The translations under genes were made by a program, and so were the position numbers. Positions 45,671 to 54,574 of a DNA stretch of 54,574 nucleotides are shown piece by piece. The stretch is from Tautonia plasticadhaerens (GTDB taxonomy: Bacteria; Planctomycetota; Planctomycetia; Isosphaerales; Isosphaeraceae): assembly GCF_007752535.1 (NCBI RefSeq), contig NZ_CP036429.1, positions 1-54,574 on the forward strand, in the 5' to 3' direction. How positions within the stretch are numbered: position 1 is the first letter of the stretch; each line of letters opens with the position of its first letter. The notes below the pieces were generated by a model. It was given only the letters and a program-made list of their open reading frames with translations. It ran no database searches and was not told where the DNA came from.

Positions 45671-46618
45671 TCAGCCGTGTCGATTGAGGGGCGGCAGGAC
45701 ACGCTCCAGCCCCGCTCGGTCCCAGGAGGCCCGGTCGGCGGCCGCCTCATAGGTGCTCTGGAGGAACTCCAGCAGCGTCTCGTCCGGCGAGGTCGAGGTC
45801 CGGACCGCCTCGTAGGGGAGCACGAACTCCCCGAGCTGATCATCCCAACGGGCTCCGGCCGGGCGGACGGGGGCGGCGGCGAAGCCGTCGGGAGGCGGGT
45901 AGGCGTACGAGTAGAACACCGCGTCGCTCGACGGGCCCCCCGGCCAGAACCCGGCGCTGCTGACCTCGTGCGAGTAGGCCTCCCGGGCGACCCAGTCCGG
46001 GAGGTTCGGGATGCCCGCCGGGTGCGGCGGCGCGGCCCGGCCGGAGAACCGCGTGACGGCCAGGTCGAAGCTGCCCCAGAAGAAATGCACCGGACTGGCC
46101 TTGCCGATGAACCGCGCCCGGAACTCCTTGAAGACCCGGTCCATCTGGAGCAGAGCCCGCCAGAACCTCGTCGCGGCCCGGGGGTCGTATTCCCGGTGCT
46201 CGGTGTCCTCCTCGAAGGGGATGCCGTCGGCCAGCTCGCTCGGCACGGTAGAGATGGGCACGTCGACCCCGATCGCACGGGTCCCGTCCATCACCGCCCG
46301 GTAGAACTCCGCCACGGACTGGCTCCGCAGCGGGACGGCACGCCGATCGCCGGCCGCCGACTGGATCACCAACTCCTGGTCGAGGAAGTCGAAGGTTAGC
46401 TCGAAGATGGCCCCGCCGTAGGGGATCGGCGAGGTCGTCAGGCCCCGGGCCGACAGGTACAGCGGGACGTGCCAGGAGTGGTTGGTCCAGGGGGCCTGGA
46501 CCAGGCGGATCTTGCCGACGACCTGGGTCCAGAGGTGGAGGGCCGAGGCGGTCGTCGCCCAGTCCCGATAAGGCAGGGCGGGCCAATCGGAACTCAGGGA
46601 CCGGGGCTGGTGATCCAT
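45671..46618 (-). CDS. DUF5996 family protein
   Basis: The 315-residue protein matches DUF5996 by its typical opening and body: WPALPYRDWATTASALHLWT, QVVGKIRLVQAPWTNHSWHV, PLYLSARGLTTSPIPYG, FEEDTEHREYDPRAATRFWR, SPVHFFWGSFDLAVTRFSGR and EVSSAGFWPGG. The function is unknown; members are soluble and widespread in soil bacteria. The start at 46618 (MDHQPRS) removes a proline/arginine-rich leader that would come from a start at 46834. It is downstream of the beta-helix gene on the same strand. Confidence 0.85.
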   Translation of the reverse strand: MDHQPRSLSSDWPALPYRDWATTASALHLWTQVVGKIRLVQAPWTNHSWHVPLYLSARGLTTSPIPYGGAIFELTFDFLDQELVIQSAAGDRRAVPLRSQSVAEFYRAVMDGTRAIGVDVPISTVPSELADGIPFEEDTEHREYDPRAATRFWRALLQMDRVFKEFRARFIGKASPVHFFWGSFDLAVTRFSGRAAPPHPAGIPNLPDWVAREAYSHEVSSAGFWPGGPSSDAVFYSYAYPPPDGFAAAPVRPAGARWDDQLGEFVLPYEAVRTSTSPDETLLEFLQSTYEAAADRASWDRAGLERVLPPLNRHG

Positions 46619-46960
46619 GCGGTCTGGTCTCGGGATGGATGGGATGGCCGTCTCGTGAGAGGGGGCGCCGGCACAACGCGGCCGGAGACCGACAGCCGAC
46701 CGAGGGTGATCCGAACCACCACAGCCTATCGCTCGGCCTGGTTGGGGTCCAGGCTCGGCCGACGGGTCAGCTCCGCCGGCGCACGACGTGACGTCGAACG
46801 GACCCGGTCGATGGGCAGTCTCCTCCGGTCGCACCAGACTGCCCCGGCTCCTGAAGCCCCTCCACGCCCTCGGAGTCGACGTCGCGGACCGGCCGCGGCC
46901 GGCACACCCATGCCGGCTCGCCCGCGGCCCGTGGCCGGGCCGCGGGCGGCCGGATCCCGC
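46619..46960. other. Intergenic region between DUF5996 and beta-helix genes
   Basis: No gene or clear signal is seen in these 342 bp. Confidence 0.35.
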
Positions 46961-49133
46961 TCAGGAGCACATCCCGATCGGTCCCGAGATCTCCGGGTCG
47001 CGATCGCTCGCGACGTTGGCGGCCACCTTGGTGTCCTCGCCGAGGCAAGAGCCCGGCCCGCCGAGGGAGAGGCCGCCGCCGGCGCCCTCGCCGTAGGTGC
47101 CGGCCCGGCCGCCGTGGCCGCCGTAGCCGAAGAGGCCACGCCCGGAGACGTTGGCGGTGATGAGGGTGTCGACCGCCCGGAGCTTCGCGTCCTCGTGGAC
47201 GAAGAGGCCGCCGCCGAGGGCGTCGCCGCCGTCCCCACCGTCGCCCGCCAGGCCGCCGTCGCCCCCGCCGCCGCCGCCGGCGAGGTCGACCGGACGAGGC
47301 TCCCCTCGATCCTCACCCGGCCGTAGGGGAAGTCGTCCCCGTCGTCGTCGCCGTCGTCGAGCGGCTTGAGCCGGGGCGGCCCGAAGGCTGCGAGGCCGCC
47401 GCCCCGGGCCGTGCCCCCGTCGCCGCCGTCGCCCGCACGACCGCCGTCGCCCCGTCGCCCCCGACGGCCTCGTTGTTCTCCAGGGCGGCGTCGATCAGGG
47501 GAGAGGGGCGCCTGGTCGGTCCCCTGGTAATAGAGCCCGCCGCCGGTCGAATCGCCGCCGAGGCCGCCGTCGCCGCCCCGGCCGCCGTCACCGCCCCGGC
47601 CGCCGACGGCCCGGTTGCGGACGAAGGACGAGGACGAGACCGTCATCGGGCCGCTGACCGACCCGCTCACCAGCAGGGCCCCGCCCCGGGCCTCGCCGCC
47701 GATCCCCCCGTCGCCGCCGAGGCCGCCCAGCCCGCCGGCACCGCCGAGGGCCTCGTTGCGGATCAGCTCGGCGCCGGCGATCGTCACCTCCATGTAGTCC
47801 GAGAAGAGGGCCCCGGCCCAGCCCTCGCCGCCGAGGCCGCCGTCGGTGCCGCGCCCGCCGGCGCCGCCCCCGCCGCCGAGGGCGCGGTTCCCCTCGAAGA
47901 CGCCTCCGGAGACCGTCAGCGATCCGGTCGCCGTCAGCACGGCGCCCCGAGGGCGATCCCCCCCTGGCCGGCCCGCAAGGCGCCGTCCTCGCCCTCGCCA
48001 CCGGCGCCCCCGACGGCCTCGTTGCCGAGGAACTCGCCGTTGGTCAGGGTGACGGCCGCGCCCTGGGCGTCGACGGCGCCCCCCGTGCCCGAGCCGCCGT
48101 CGCCGTTCTGGGCCGTCAGCGGGCCGCCGTCGATGCCGTCGCCGCCGATGGCCCGGCAGTTGAGGAACGAGTCCCCTCGACCTCCAGCGACGCCTCGCCG
48201 AAGTCCCCGAAGACCCGGATGGCGCCGCCGGCCCCCTGGCCGCCGATCCCGTTGGCCAGGTCGGCCCCGGCCCCGCCGTCGCCGCCCCGCGCCTCGGAGT
48301 CGATGAACTGGCCCCCCTCGACGACCAGCGAGGCCCCGGCGCCGACGACCGCGATGCCGCCGCCCCCGCCGAGCCCGCCGAAGCCGTTGGCCACCCCCGT
48401 CCCGCCGTCGCCGCCCCGGCCCCCGAGGGCGAGGTTGCCCCCGAAGAACCCGTCGACGACGCGGGTGTCGTGCCCGCCCCGGCGAAGATGGCGCCCCCCA
48501 GCCCGGAGCCCCCCGTGCCGTTGGAGAAGTCATCGCCGCCGTCCGGGCCCCGGGCGCCCTCGGCCCGGTTGAAGAGGAAGGTGCTCGTGTCGACGGCCAG
48601 CGAGGCGCCCTCGCCCATGACGGCGACGGCCCCGCCCAGGCCGTCGGCCCCGGGCTCGCCGCCGACGGCCCGGTTGCCGCCCAGCAGCGAATCGACGAGC
48701 GTCAATGCGCCCCCGTCGACGAGGATCCCGCCGCCGACCCCGGCGGCCCCGTTGATGATCGCCAGGTCCTCGATCGTGACCTCGGCGCCCGCGGTCACCC
48801 GGAAGGCCCGAGACCGGCCCGCCCCGTCGACGGCCAGCAGGTCGGCGCCCAGGCCGACGATCGTGAGGTCCTCGTCGAGGACCAGCTCGCCGCCGGCCAG
48901 CACGATGGCCCGGCCGGCGAGCGCCTCGTCGAAGGCGATCGTGTCGCCGTCCTCGGCGTCGACGATCGCCTGCCGGAGCGAGCCCGGCCCCGAGTCGAGG
49001 TCGCTGGTGACGGTGAGGGTGCTCAGCAGGCCCGGGGCTCCATCCGGTCGAAGCCGAGCGCCGACCGACGCCGGCCGGCTCGCGCCGGACGCGGTCGTCC
49101 CCGGCCGAGGATGTCCGTCCTGAGGAGAGGCAT
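46961..49133 (-). pseudogene. Extracellular beta-helix (glycine-rich repeat) protein with many frame breaks
   Basis: The start at 49133 gives MPLLRTDILGRG and the export motif DRMEPRA-LLS, where one base is missing (near 49029-49034). A CSLREA/pectin-lyase-like opening follows: LTVTSDLDSGPGSLRQAIVD, AFDEALAGRAIVLAGGELVL. Then come many beta-helix turns with GNRAVGG, FEGNRALGGGGGAGG, LIRNEALGGAGG and FVRNRAVGG. The natural end is GLFGYGGHGGRAGTYGEGAG to CS and TGA at 46961. At least five changes of frame occur, mostly in GGC/GCC-rich runs. It is probably a cell-surface adhesin-like protein; broken as it stands or an artefact of sequencing. Confidence 0.65.
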
Positions 49134-49399
49134 GGCATGCTCCGTCGATTGCGGATCCTTGCGGACGATCGTGCGTACGAGCCCGGCCCCGGGCCGCGAT
49201 CGCGGCCCCTCGCGACCCTCGGATCGGGCCGGGCGGCGACCCCCGGGCGCATCTGGCCCGTCCTCGCCGATCCGATCGGCGAGCGGGGTCTCGGGCGATC
49301 GGCCGGCGTCCGGCCCGATCCGCCGGGCCCCGCCCCCGGAGAGTCGCGGGGGCGGGGTGGTCATGACACCGAGGCAGGGCGGGGCATCACCCCGAGACG

Positions 49400-50919
49400 G
49401 GACGAGTTCCACGTCGATCTGCCGGTAGTAGATCGCAGTGAGGCCCTCGAAGCCCGAGTCGGTGCCGAGAGCAGCCAGAGGTCGCCATCGGAGTCGGCCC
49501 GGGCGGGGACCGTGTGGGTGTGCTCCACCGTCACCGGGCGTACGGCTGCGGGCCGGACTCGACCGGCTCCTCCCCGTTGGCGATGGTGCCCGCCACCGAG
49601 GCCGCCGGGCGCCGACGGTCTGGTTGCCCTTGTCCAGTTCAACCCAGGGAGCCGTCGTCCTGCGGGACGGCCACCGGTTCCTCCGCCCCGGGCCGGCCTT
49701 CAGGGTGACCGACTCGCCGGGCGAGCCGCCGATCCCGAACCCCGCTCGGGGCGTCGGAGGCGAACCTGATGGTGAACCTCACCTCGTAGGCCTGGCCGGG
49801 CACGACGCCGTCGGCCGCCCCGAGGCTCCGCTTCAGGAACATGAAGACATCGTCGGATCGGTTGTGGCCCTGGAGCAGGTAGCCCGTCCCGTCAGTGCCC
49901 AGTTCGGACGCAGGGGCGGATCCCGGACTCCAGCTCGTAGGCCTCGTCCGGCTCGAGGGCAGTTCGGCAAAGCCGGCTCCCAGCCCCTCCCCCTCCGAGA
50001 AGTCGAAGGAGGCCGAGACGCGGGGGGCGTCCGCGCCCCGATCCACGGTGATCCGGCCTCGGCGACCTGGCCGAAGGTGTCGGCCGCCTCGACCGCGAAC
50101 ACATTGGCCCCGGCCCAGGGGACGGTGAACCGGTATCGGCCATCGGCGTCGGCCGTCAGCTCCTGCTCGAACGACCCGTCGCCCCCGAGGTCCAGCCGGA
50201 CGGAGGCCCCCGGGGCGGTCCGGCCGACGAGGTCGACCTCGTCGGCGTCCACCCGGCCGTCGCCGTCCGGGTCCGCCGCCGGGTCGATGCCGGCGGAGTC
50301 CTCCAGGGGCCGAGGTCGGTGGTGGCCCCGAAGTTCCGGGAGGCGATCAGCAGGTCGAGCAGCCCGACCCGGCCGTCGCCGTTGACGTCGGCCCCGCCCG
50401 CCTCGCCCGGGGAGGAGGGCGGACGCCCCGGCGCCCCCGGATGGCGAGCAGGTCGGGCCGATCGACGCGGCCGTCGCCGTCGACGTCCCCCGCGAGGGAG
50501 ACGTCCAGCTCGAAGTCGCCCGACGTCCCGCCCTCCGCGGCCGGGCGGAGCCGCAGGGCGCCGGGGCGGACGGAGGCGACCGTGACGCCGGCCGAGCCCC
50601 CGGGGGCGTCGGCCCGGCGGGTCAGTGTCCACGCCCCTCCGGGGGTCGGCGACTCGACCCGGGTCGCCCCGGGGTCGAGCGTGCCGTCGCCGGCGGCCCG
50701 GGCCTCGACCCGGAGGATGACCCGTCCCCCGGCGGCGAGGCCGAAGTCGCCCGGACCCGCCCGGACTTCGATCGGGGCGCCCCGCGGGCCGTCGATCCGC
50801 CCCCGGAAGGAGGCGAACGGGGCCATCACGGTCGAGAGCAGCGCCCGGGATTCGAGCGGCTCGATGCAGACGAGGGCCCGTCGGGGTCGCCGCGGACCCT
50901 CGGGGCAGGGGTTTCTCAT
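49400..50919 (-). pseudogene. Secreted dockerin-type/EF-hand protein with several frame breaks
   Basis: The start at 50919 gives MRNPCPEGPRRPRRALVCIE and the export motif EPLESRALLS. The content, followed through at least four frame changes, is: a beta domain (FRGRIDGPRGAPIEVRAGPG), two dockerin/EF-hand calcium loops (DVDGDGRVDRPDLLAIRG, DVNGDGRVGLLDLLIASRNF), a third loop (DPDGDGRVDADEVDLVG), a Big-type domain (GRYRFTVPWAGANVFAVEAA) and a lectin-like end (DSGFEGLTAIYYRQIDVELV). The exact 3' end is unclear because the last frame runs on without a stop. Dockerin-like loops in planctomycetes mark large secreted proteins. Confidence 0.55.
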
Positions 50920-51299
50920 GGTGTCAGGCTCTCGGGGAGGTCGGTGAGCGGCCCGGCCACGGGCCGACGATCCGGCGGGGTGATGGTCGACGGGGAACCC
51001 CCGCGACGCCACCCGAGTCGGATTCCCCGGCGGCCGGGCGACACATCACGGGAAAATTTACTGTGATGATCAGGGGCGCGAAACTTGCTATTCGAACGTG
51101 ATGAGGCCGACTCGTCTTCCTTCATTAATGTCCGGCGGGGTGGACGTCCGGATGATCGCATGGGATTGCTGTCGCACGACTTGCCCACCCGGGCGGTCAT
51201 CCCGCCCGAGACCGTGTCGATCCCTCCGGGATCGCCCCATGGGAGGTGAGGCTCCCGGGGCGTGGCGGCGGTCGACCGCACCCGGGATGGCGAGACGAC
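50920..51299. other. Intergenic region upstream of the dockerin gene
   Basis: The stretch around 51041-51130 is more AT-rich than its surroundings and has a small dyad CATCAC/GTGATG at 51044-51049 and 51063-51068. It may hold the promoter of the minus-strand dockerin gene. No gene was seen. Confidence 0.35.
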
Positions 51300-51300
51300 C

Positions 51301-51557
51301 TCACCATCCAAGGCAGGAGGCGAACCCCCGGGACAACGTTCCGAGGCGATCGGCCTCCGCCCGCAGCCGGGCCGCCGTCACCGCCAGGTCCTGCCGGTGC
51401 AGCGTCCCCAGCAGCTCCTCGACACCCACCGGCGGGCTCTTCAACTGCGCCTGCTGAGTCCACACTGCGGCGATCACCCCCTCCGGCTCGGCATCGAAGA
51501 GGCCGGCGGCGCCGGGTCGAGGACGCAGACGTCGAAGACGACCACCGGCGGGCTCAT
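51301..51557 (-). pseudogene. PIN-domain toxin with the middle deleted
   Basis: The start at 51557 overlaps the antitoxin stop (TGATG). The first residues MSPPVVVFDVCVLDPAP are the PIN opening with its first Asp. The next frame then reads GLFDAEPEGVIAAVWTQQAQ, LKSPPVGVEELLGTLHRQDL and TAARLRAEADRL, which is the C-terminal end of the same toxin family. Roughly 100 residues between them are missing and the two parts are out of frame. The toxin is therefore dead, while the antitoxin is intact. Confidence 0.7.
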
Positions 51558-52027
51558 CAGTAGCCCAGCCCCAGCTCCTGGGCCTGGGCGGACAGCTCGC
51601 CGAGGGCCTTGAGCCGCTCGGCGTCCTCCCGGCGACGGTAGTGGTCCAGGTCGCACGCCCGGACGCGGCGGTGGGCGCCGACCTTGCGAAACGGCATGGC
51701 GCCGCGCTCCAGCAGGCCGACCAGGAAGGGCCGGGAGACGCCCAGCAGGTCGGCGGCCTGCTGGGTAGACAGCTCGTCGTCGCCGGCGACGACGGCCACC
51801 GGCTCGCCGGCAGCGATGCCGTCCAGGAGCTGGCGGAGCAGCGGCAGGGCGGCGGCGGGCAGGTCGACGACCTCGGCGTCGCGGCCGGCGGCCCCGAACT
51901 GCAAGCGGGCCTGTCGATCGTGCGGCGCGGCCAGGCGGCGGCTGGCCTCGGCGGCGAGGAGGCGGTCATCCTCGCCGGCCGCGCGGTGGCCGGGGTCTTC
52001 GATGGGCTGCGGCGGGCCATGGTCCAC
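51557..52027 (-). CDS. Excisionase-type helix-turn-helix antitoxin
   Basis: The protein (about 156 residues from GTG 52027) contains EDDRLLAAEASRRLAAPHDR, a beta segment with AAALPLLRQLLDGIAAGEPV and a MerR/excisionase-type helix-turn-helix ELSTQQAADLLGVSRPFLVG followed by PFRKVGAHRRV. It ends in the family's typical LGLGY. This family pairs with PIN toxins in many plasmids and chromosomes. The start is uncertain: ATG 52120 would add 31 residues, while the conserved part begins near IEDPGHRAA. Its cognate toxin downstream is destroyed. Confidence 0.8.
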   Translation of the reverse strand: MDHGPPQPIEDPGHRAAGEDDRLLAAEASRRLAAPHDRQARLQFGAAGRDAEVVDLPAAALPLLRQLLDGIAAGEPVAVVAGDDELSTQQAADLLGVSRPFLVGLLERGAMPFRKVGAHRRVRACDLDHYRRREDAERLKALGELSAQAQELGLGY

Positions 52028-52275
52028 CTCCGGGGACGGGGATCGGCTCCCGGGTCGATTGTAGAGGATCCGCGCAACGGACGCAATACTCGAAATAGTC
52101 GAAGCCGCCCGGCCCCCCATCCTCGCGCGTTGGGAACTGTCTGCAACGCCGTCCTTGGTGACGTCCTACTGGACAAATGTCCCCGTCACGGGCGAGCTGC
52201 GAGATGGCCTCCGCCAGCCGGGCGCGGACATCGCCGGGAGTCGCTCGATCGCTCGACGCCGAACCGAGGAGCATC

Positions 52276-53106
52276 ATGGCCACCCGAACCGACCCGAGGG
52301 ATCCGCCGCCGGCCGACCAGCCGGAGACCCGCATCCTGGTGCGCGGCGTCGACGAGGATCTCATCGACCGGATCCTCGCCCTCCCCCGCGGCCCCAAGCG
52401 CATCCCCCGGCTCGCCTGGCTCGACGGCGACATGGAGCTGCTGAGCTTCCCCACGCGCGAGTCGATCGCCGAGATGCCACCGGCACCGCCCCCCTCCGAA
52501 GGTGCCGAGGACCGCATCAGGCTCCGAGGCGTCGACCACGCCCTCTTCGGCCGCCTCACCGCCCTCGGCGGCAACCCCACCAAACGCCTGGCTCGAAACG
52601 GGGCTGATGCGCCCTCGCCCGCCCCTCGCACTGGGCGGCTCGATCTCGTCGGTTTGAAGGCCACGGGCGTGCCGTCCTTCGGGACCGGGCGAGTGACGCT
52701 GGCACGGCCCGACGCCGCCCGTGGCAAGATCGCCGAGGTCGCCTTCTACGTCGCCCACGTCGACCGCGGCCCGAGTCGGCGGGTGCCGGCCGTCGACCTC
52801 GGCGTGCACCCGCCGCCGGACCTGGCCATCGAGGTCGCCCTCGGACGACCCCTGGTCGATGTCGAGCGGCTGTACGCCGGCCTGGGCGTGCCGGAGCTGT
52901 GGCGCTGCGACGGCCAGGCGGTGTGCATCCTCCGGCTCGGCCGCGACGGCCGGTATGACGAGCAGGGGCGATCCGATGTCGTGCCGGGCCTGTGGGCGGC
53001 CGACGTGATGCCCGTGCTGGCGACGTCGGATGCGCCGGACGACGACCGCTGGGGGCAGGCGACCCGGCGTTGGGCCCGCGAGGACCTGGCCAACCGCCCC
53101 GCCTGA
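52276..53106 (+). CDS. Uma2-family (DUF820) nuclease-like protein
   Basis: The 276-residue protein starts at 52276 with AGGAG 6-8 bp upstream. The C-terminal half carries the Uma2 core of the PD-(D/E)xK superfamily: VDLGVHPPPDLAIEVALGRP with the metal-binding Asp and Glu, then DVERLYAGLGVPELWRCDGQ and LRLGRDGRYDEQGRSDVVPG. The N-terminal half has IDRILALPRGPKRIPRLAWL and GDMELLSFPTRES but lacks the usual HE motif region, and two partly repeated segments (ILVRGVDEDLIDRIL, IRLRGVDHALFGRL) precede the core. Uma2 proteins are abundant in planctomycetes, with unproven function. This one may be a degenerate member. Confidence 0.7.
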   Translation: MATRTDPRDPPPADQPETRILVRGVDEDLIDRILALPRGPKRIPRLAWLDGDMELLSFPTRESIAEMPPAPPPSEGAEDRIRLRGVDHALFGRLTALGGNPTKRLARNGADAPSPAPRTGRLDLVGLKATGVPSFGTGRVTLARPDAARGKIAEVAFYVAHVDRGPSRRVPAVDLGVHPPPDLAIEVALGRPLVDVERLYAGLGVPELWRCDGQAVCILRLGRDGRYDEQGRSDVVPGLWAADVMPVLATSDAPDDDRWGQATRRWAREDLANRPA

Positions 53107-53639
53107 GCCCGGACCGCATGGCCGCCGCCGGCCGCGCCCGCCGGGCGGATCGAGGCCGTCACCGACCCGACCCGGGGCGGCGCGCCGGGCTACCGCCGCC
53201 GCCAGGCCTACGGCCCCGGCCGGACGATTCCCGTGGCGCGGCCGGGAGGCCTGCGGACCTCGCCGGTCGTCGACGACCTGCTGCCGGCGCCCCCGTGCCG
53301 CTGAGGACGGCGCGCGGCCGGGCGACCCGACGGCCGGGGCAGGGGGACGGGGGCCGGACCCTCACGCCCCCTCCGACGAGTCGACGGCTCCTCCCCCGGG
53401 GATGACCCGGCGGGTCTGGACCGCCTCGTCGGCGATCCGGCAACATGGTCCTCGTCGCGGGGTCGCCGGGCCGACCGGGGCCGGGACCCGACGGACCAGG
53501 GCCGGGACCATCTCCGAGCGGCCGGGCGACCCGACGGCGGGACGGCGAGGGCACCTCCCCCCTCCCTCCGCGAGTCGGGCCGATCGAGCCGGGAGGCCGG
53601 GTCGTCCTCGGGGCAGCCCGAACCCACCGGAGACCTACG
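53107..53639. other. Region with a Uma2-like 3' scrap and a 21-bp direct repeat
   Basis: No intact gene. The plus strand at 53149-53304 reads RIEAVTDPTRGGAPGYRRRQ and AYGPGRTIPV to a TGA after DDLLPAPPCR, which resembles the end of a Uma2-type protein. An exact 21-bp sequence beginning GCGGCCGGGCGACCCGAC occurs at 53314-53334 and 53518-53538. The region is very GC-rich. Confidence 0.35.
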
Positions 53640-54574
53640 ATGGTGATCGCCGCGAAGAAGAAGCCGGGCCGGGACGGCGGGCCTCCGAAGAAGGGTCAGC
53701 TCGCCGATGGCGTGTCGTCTCGGAGCGGGCCGGCCCCCGACGCCGAGCAGGATGCCCCGGCGCGTCCCGGATCGAACCCCTCGCCGGATGTCCTCCCCGA
53801 GCTGAGTGCCGACGGGCATGAGTCGCTGAGGGAAGGTATCCGCAAGCGGGGGGTCCAGGTCCCCGTCGAGATCGACGCCGCCACCGAGGAGGTCCTGGAC
53901 GGGCGGGCCAGGGTCATGATCTGCCGGGAACTCGGGATCCGCCACTACCCGAGGCGGGTGGTCACCGGGCTGGACACCGAGGAGGACCGCCGGCACCACC
54001 GTCTGCGGGCCAACTGCCTCCGCCGGCAGATGGACCGGTCCACCCTAAAGGGGCTCGTACTGGCCGAGATGAGGCGCAAGCCGCAGAGCGACCGGCTGCT
54101 GGCCTCGATCTTCGGCCTCGCCCACTCGACGATCGGCGTGTGGAGACGTGAGTTCTCGTCAACCGGACGATGCCGTCCGGTAGGGAGTTTCACATCCGCG
54201 AATGGGAAGACGTTCCGCCGCCCGACCGCCATCTACGCCACCACGCCCGTCACCGCCTCCCGGGCCGCCGAGCTGCTCAACGCCCTCGGCGAGGACGCCC
54301 CCGGCCGGGAACTCTCCCGAGGGCCGCCGAGAAGCTCCTGCTGGGCCGGCGGCGGGAGCAGGCCGACGCCCGGGTCGTCGCAGCAAAGGGCAAGCCCGGC
54401 GTCCTGGCGGGGAGGTTCCAGGACCTGGGCGGGCGGATCGGTGACGCGACCGTCGATGCGATCTGGACCGACCCGCCGTACTCCCGGGCCTGGGTCGAGG
54501 ACGGCCAGTGGGCCGACCTGGGGGCCTCGCCGCCCGGGTGCTCCGGCCCGGCGGCGTGCTGGCGACCTACTGCG
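53640..54574 (+). pseudogene. ParB-like/HTH protein with DNA methyltransferase domain, frameshifted and cut by the window end
   Basis: The start at 53640 gives MVIAAKKKPGRDGG. Residues about 50-110 form a ParB/Srx-like domain (LPELSADGHESLREGIRKRG, VQVPVEIDAATEEVLDGRAR, CRELGIRHYPRRVV), then a helical HTH part (LLASIFGLAHSTIGVWRRE). At about 54317-54324 one base is missing. The next frame reads AAEKLLLGRRREQADARVVA, AGRFQDLGG and AIWTDPPYS, the catalytic DPPY motif of amino-methyltransferases. A further one-base loss near 54525 moves RVLRPGGVLATYC into the third frame. ParB-methyltransferase fusions occur on plasmids and phages; they are distinct from the partition ParB at 1908. Confidence 0.7.

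Noticed and set aside
1-54574. tRNA, rRNA, riboswitch or CRISPR features
   Set aside because: No cloverleaf-like, rRNA-like or regularly spaced repeat-spacer pattern was recognised on reading both strands; a dedicated search would be decisive.

Overview
The window is about 54.6 kb of very GC-rich DNA. It most likely comes from a large plasmid of a planctomycete close to the Isosphaeraceae (Tautonia/Singulisphaera-like). The signs of that lineage are several secreted proteins with the planctomycete N-terminal EPLExRxLLS-type motif, an ECF sigma factor of the TIGR02999 type followed by a membrane Ser/Thr kinase with TPRs, a second kinase starting with the RDLLFGLLALQNG block, DUF4832/DUF4874, DUF5996 and Uma2 proteins. 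Plasmid origin is an inference from a parA-parB operon preceded by three identical palindromes, several toxin-antitoxin modules, and the density of mobile elements. No rRNA, tRNA or CRISPR array was seen.

Region by region. 1-3.3 kb: end of a VapC gene, an HHH/DUF3006 protein, the parAB partition locus and a small secreted protein. 3.4-4.6 kb: an IS630-family element (IS-A copy 1). 4.7-7.7 kb: three tandem paralogous small genes, a frameshifted SRAP (YedK) gene and a second, SRAP-like gene. 7.75-19.4 kb: a Y-family polymerase gene cut by an 11.4-kb Tn3-family transposon with recognisable 41-42 bp inverted ends. The transposon carries tnpA (two stops), tnpR and a passenger set of ECF sigma factor, Ser/Thr kinase, delta-60-repeat metalloprotease-like secreted protein (split by IS-B) and a small exported protein. 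19.7-30.8 kb: ordinary-looking cargo, namely an esterase/beta-propeller fusion, a KaiC-hybrid histidine kinase operon, a DUF4832 protein, a solitary iron-type ABC binding lipoprotein, a small lipoprotein and a truncated glycosidase-like gene. 30.8-38.2 kb: an IS pile in which three IS630-type elements abut at shared CTAG sites. The last one is itself interrupted by IS110, IS5/IS427 and IS701-type elements. 38.2-40.7 kb: a decayed polymorphic toxin whose last part resembles the anthrax edema factor/CyaA/ExoY cyclase fold. 41-42 kb: an AbrB-PIN toxin-antitoxin pair. 42.3-51 kb: a second Ser/Thr kinase-TPR gene with an internal amber codon, a DUF5996 protein, and two frameshifted extracellular proteins (beta-helix and dockerin type). 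51.3-54.6 kb: an antitoxin with a gutted PIN toxin, a Uma2 nuclease-like gene, and the start of a ParB-like/DNA methyltransferase gene running off the window.

Functionally, the window reads as a partition/stability backbone with signalling and secreted-protein cargo, heavily broken by transposition and by single-base losses. Where a gene is split I give the whole span and say where the frame breaks. Many breaks are one-base losses in G/C runs, so they may be real decay or assembly error. The nested insertions and the shared 2-base loss in both IS-A copies cannot be explained that way.
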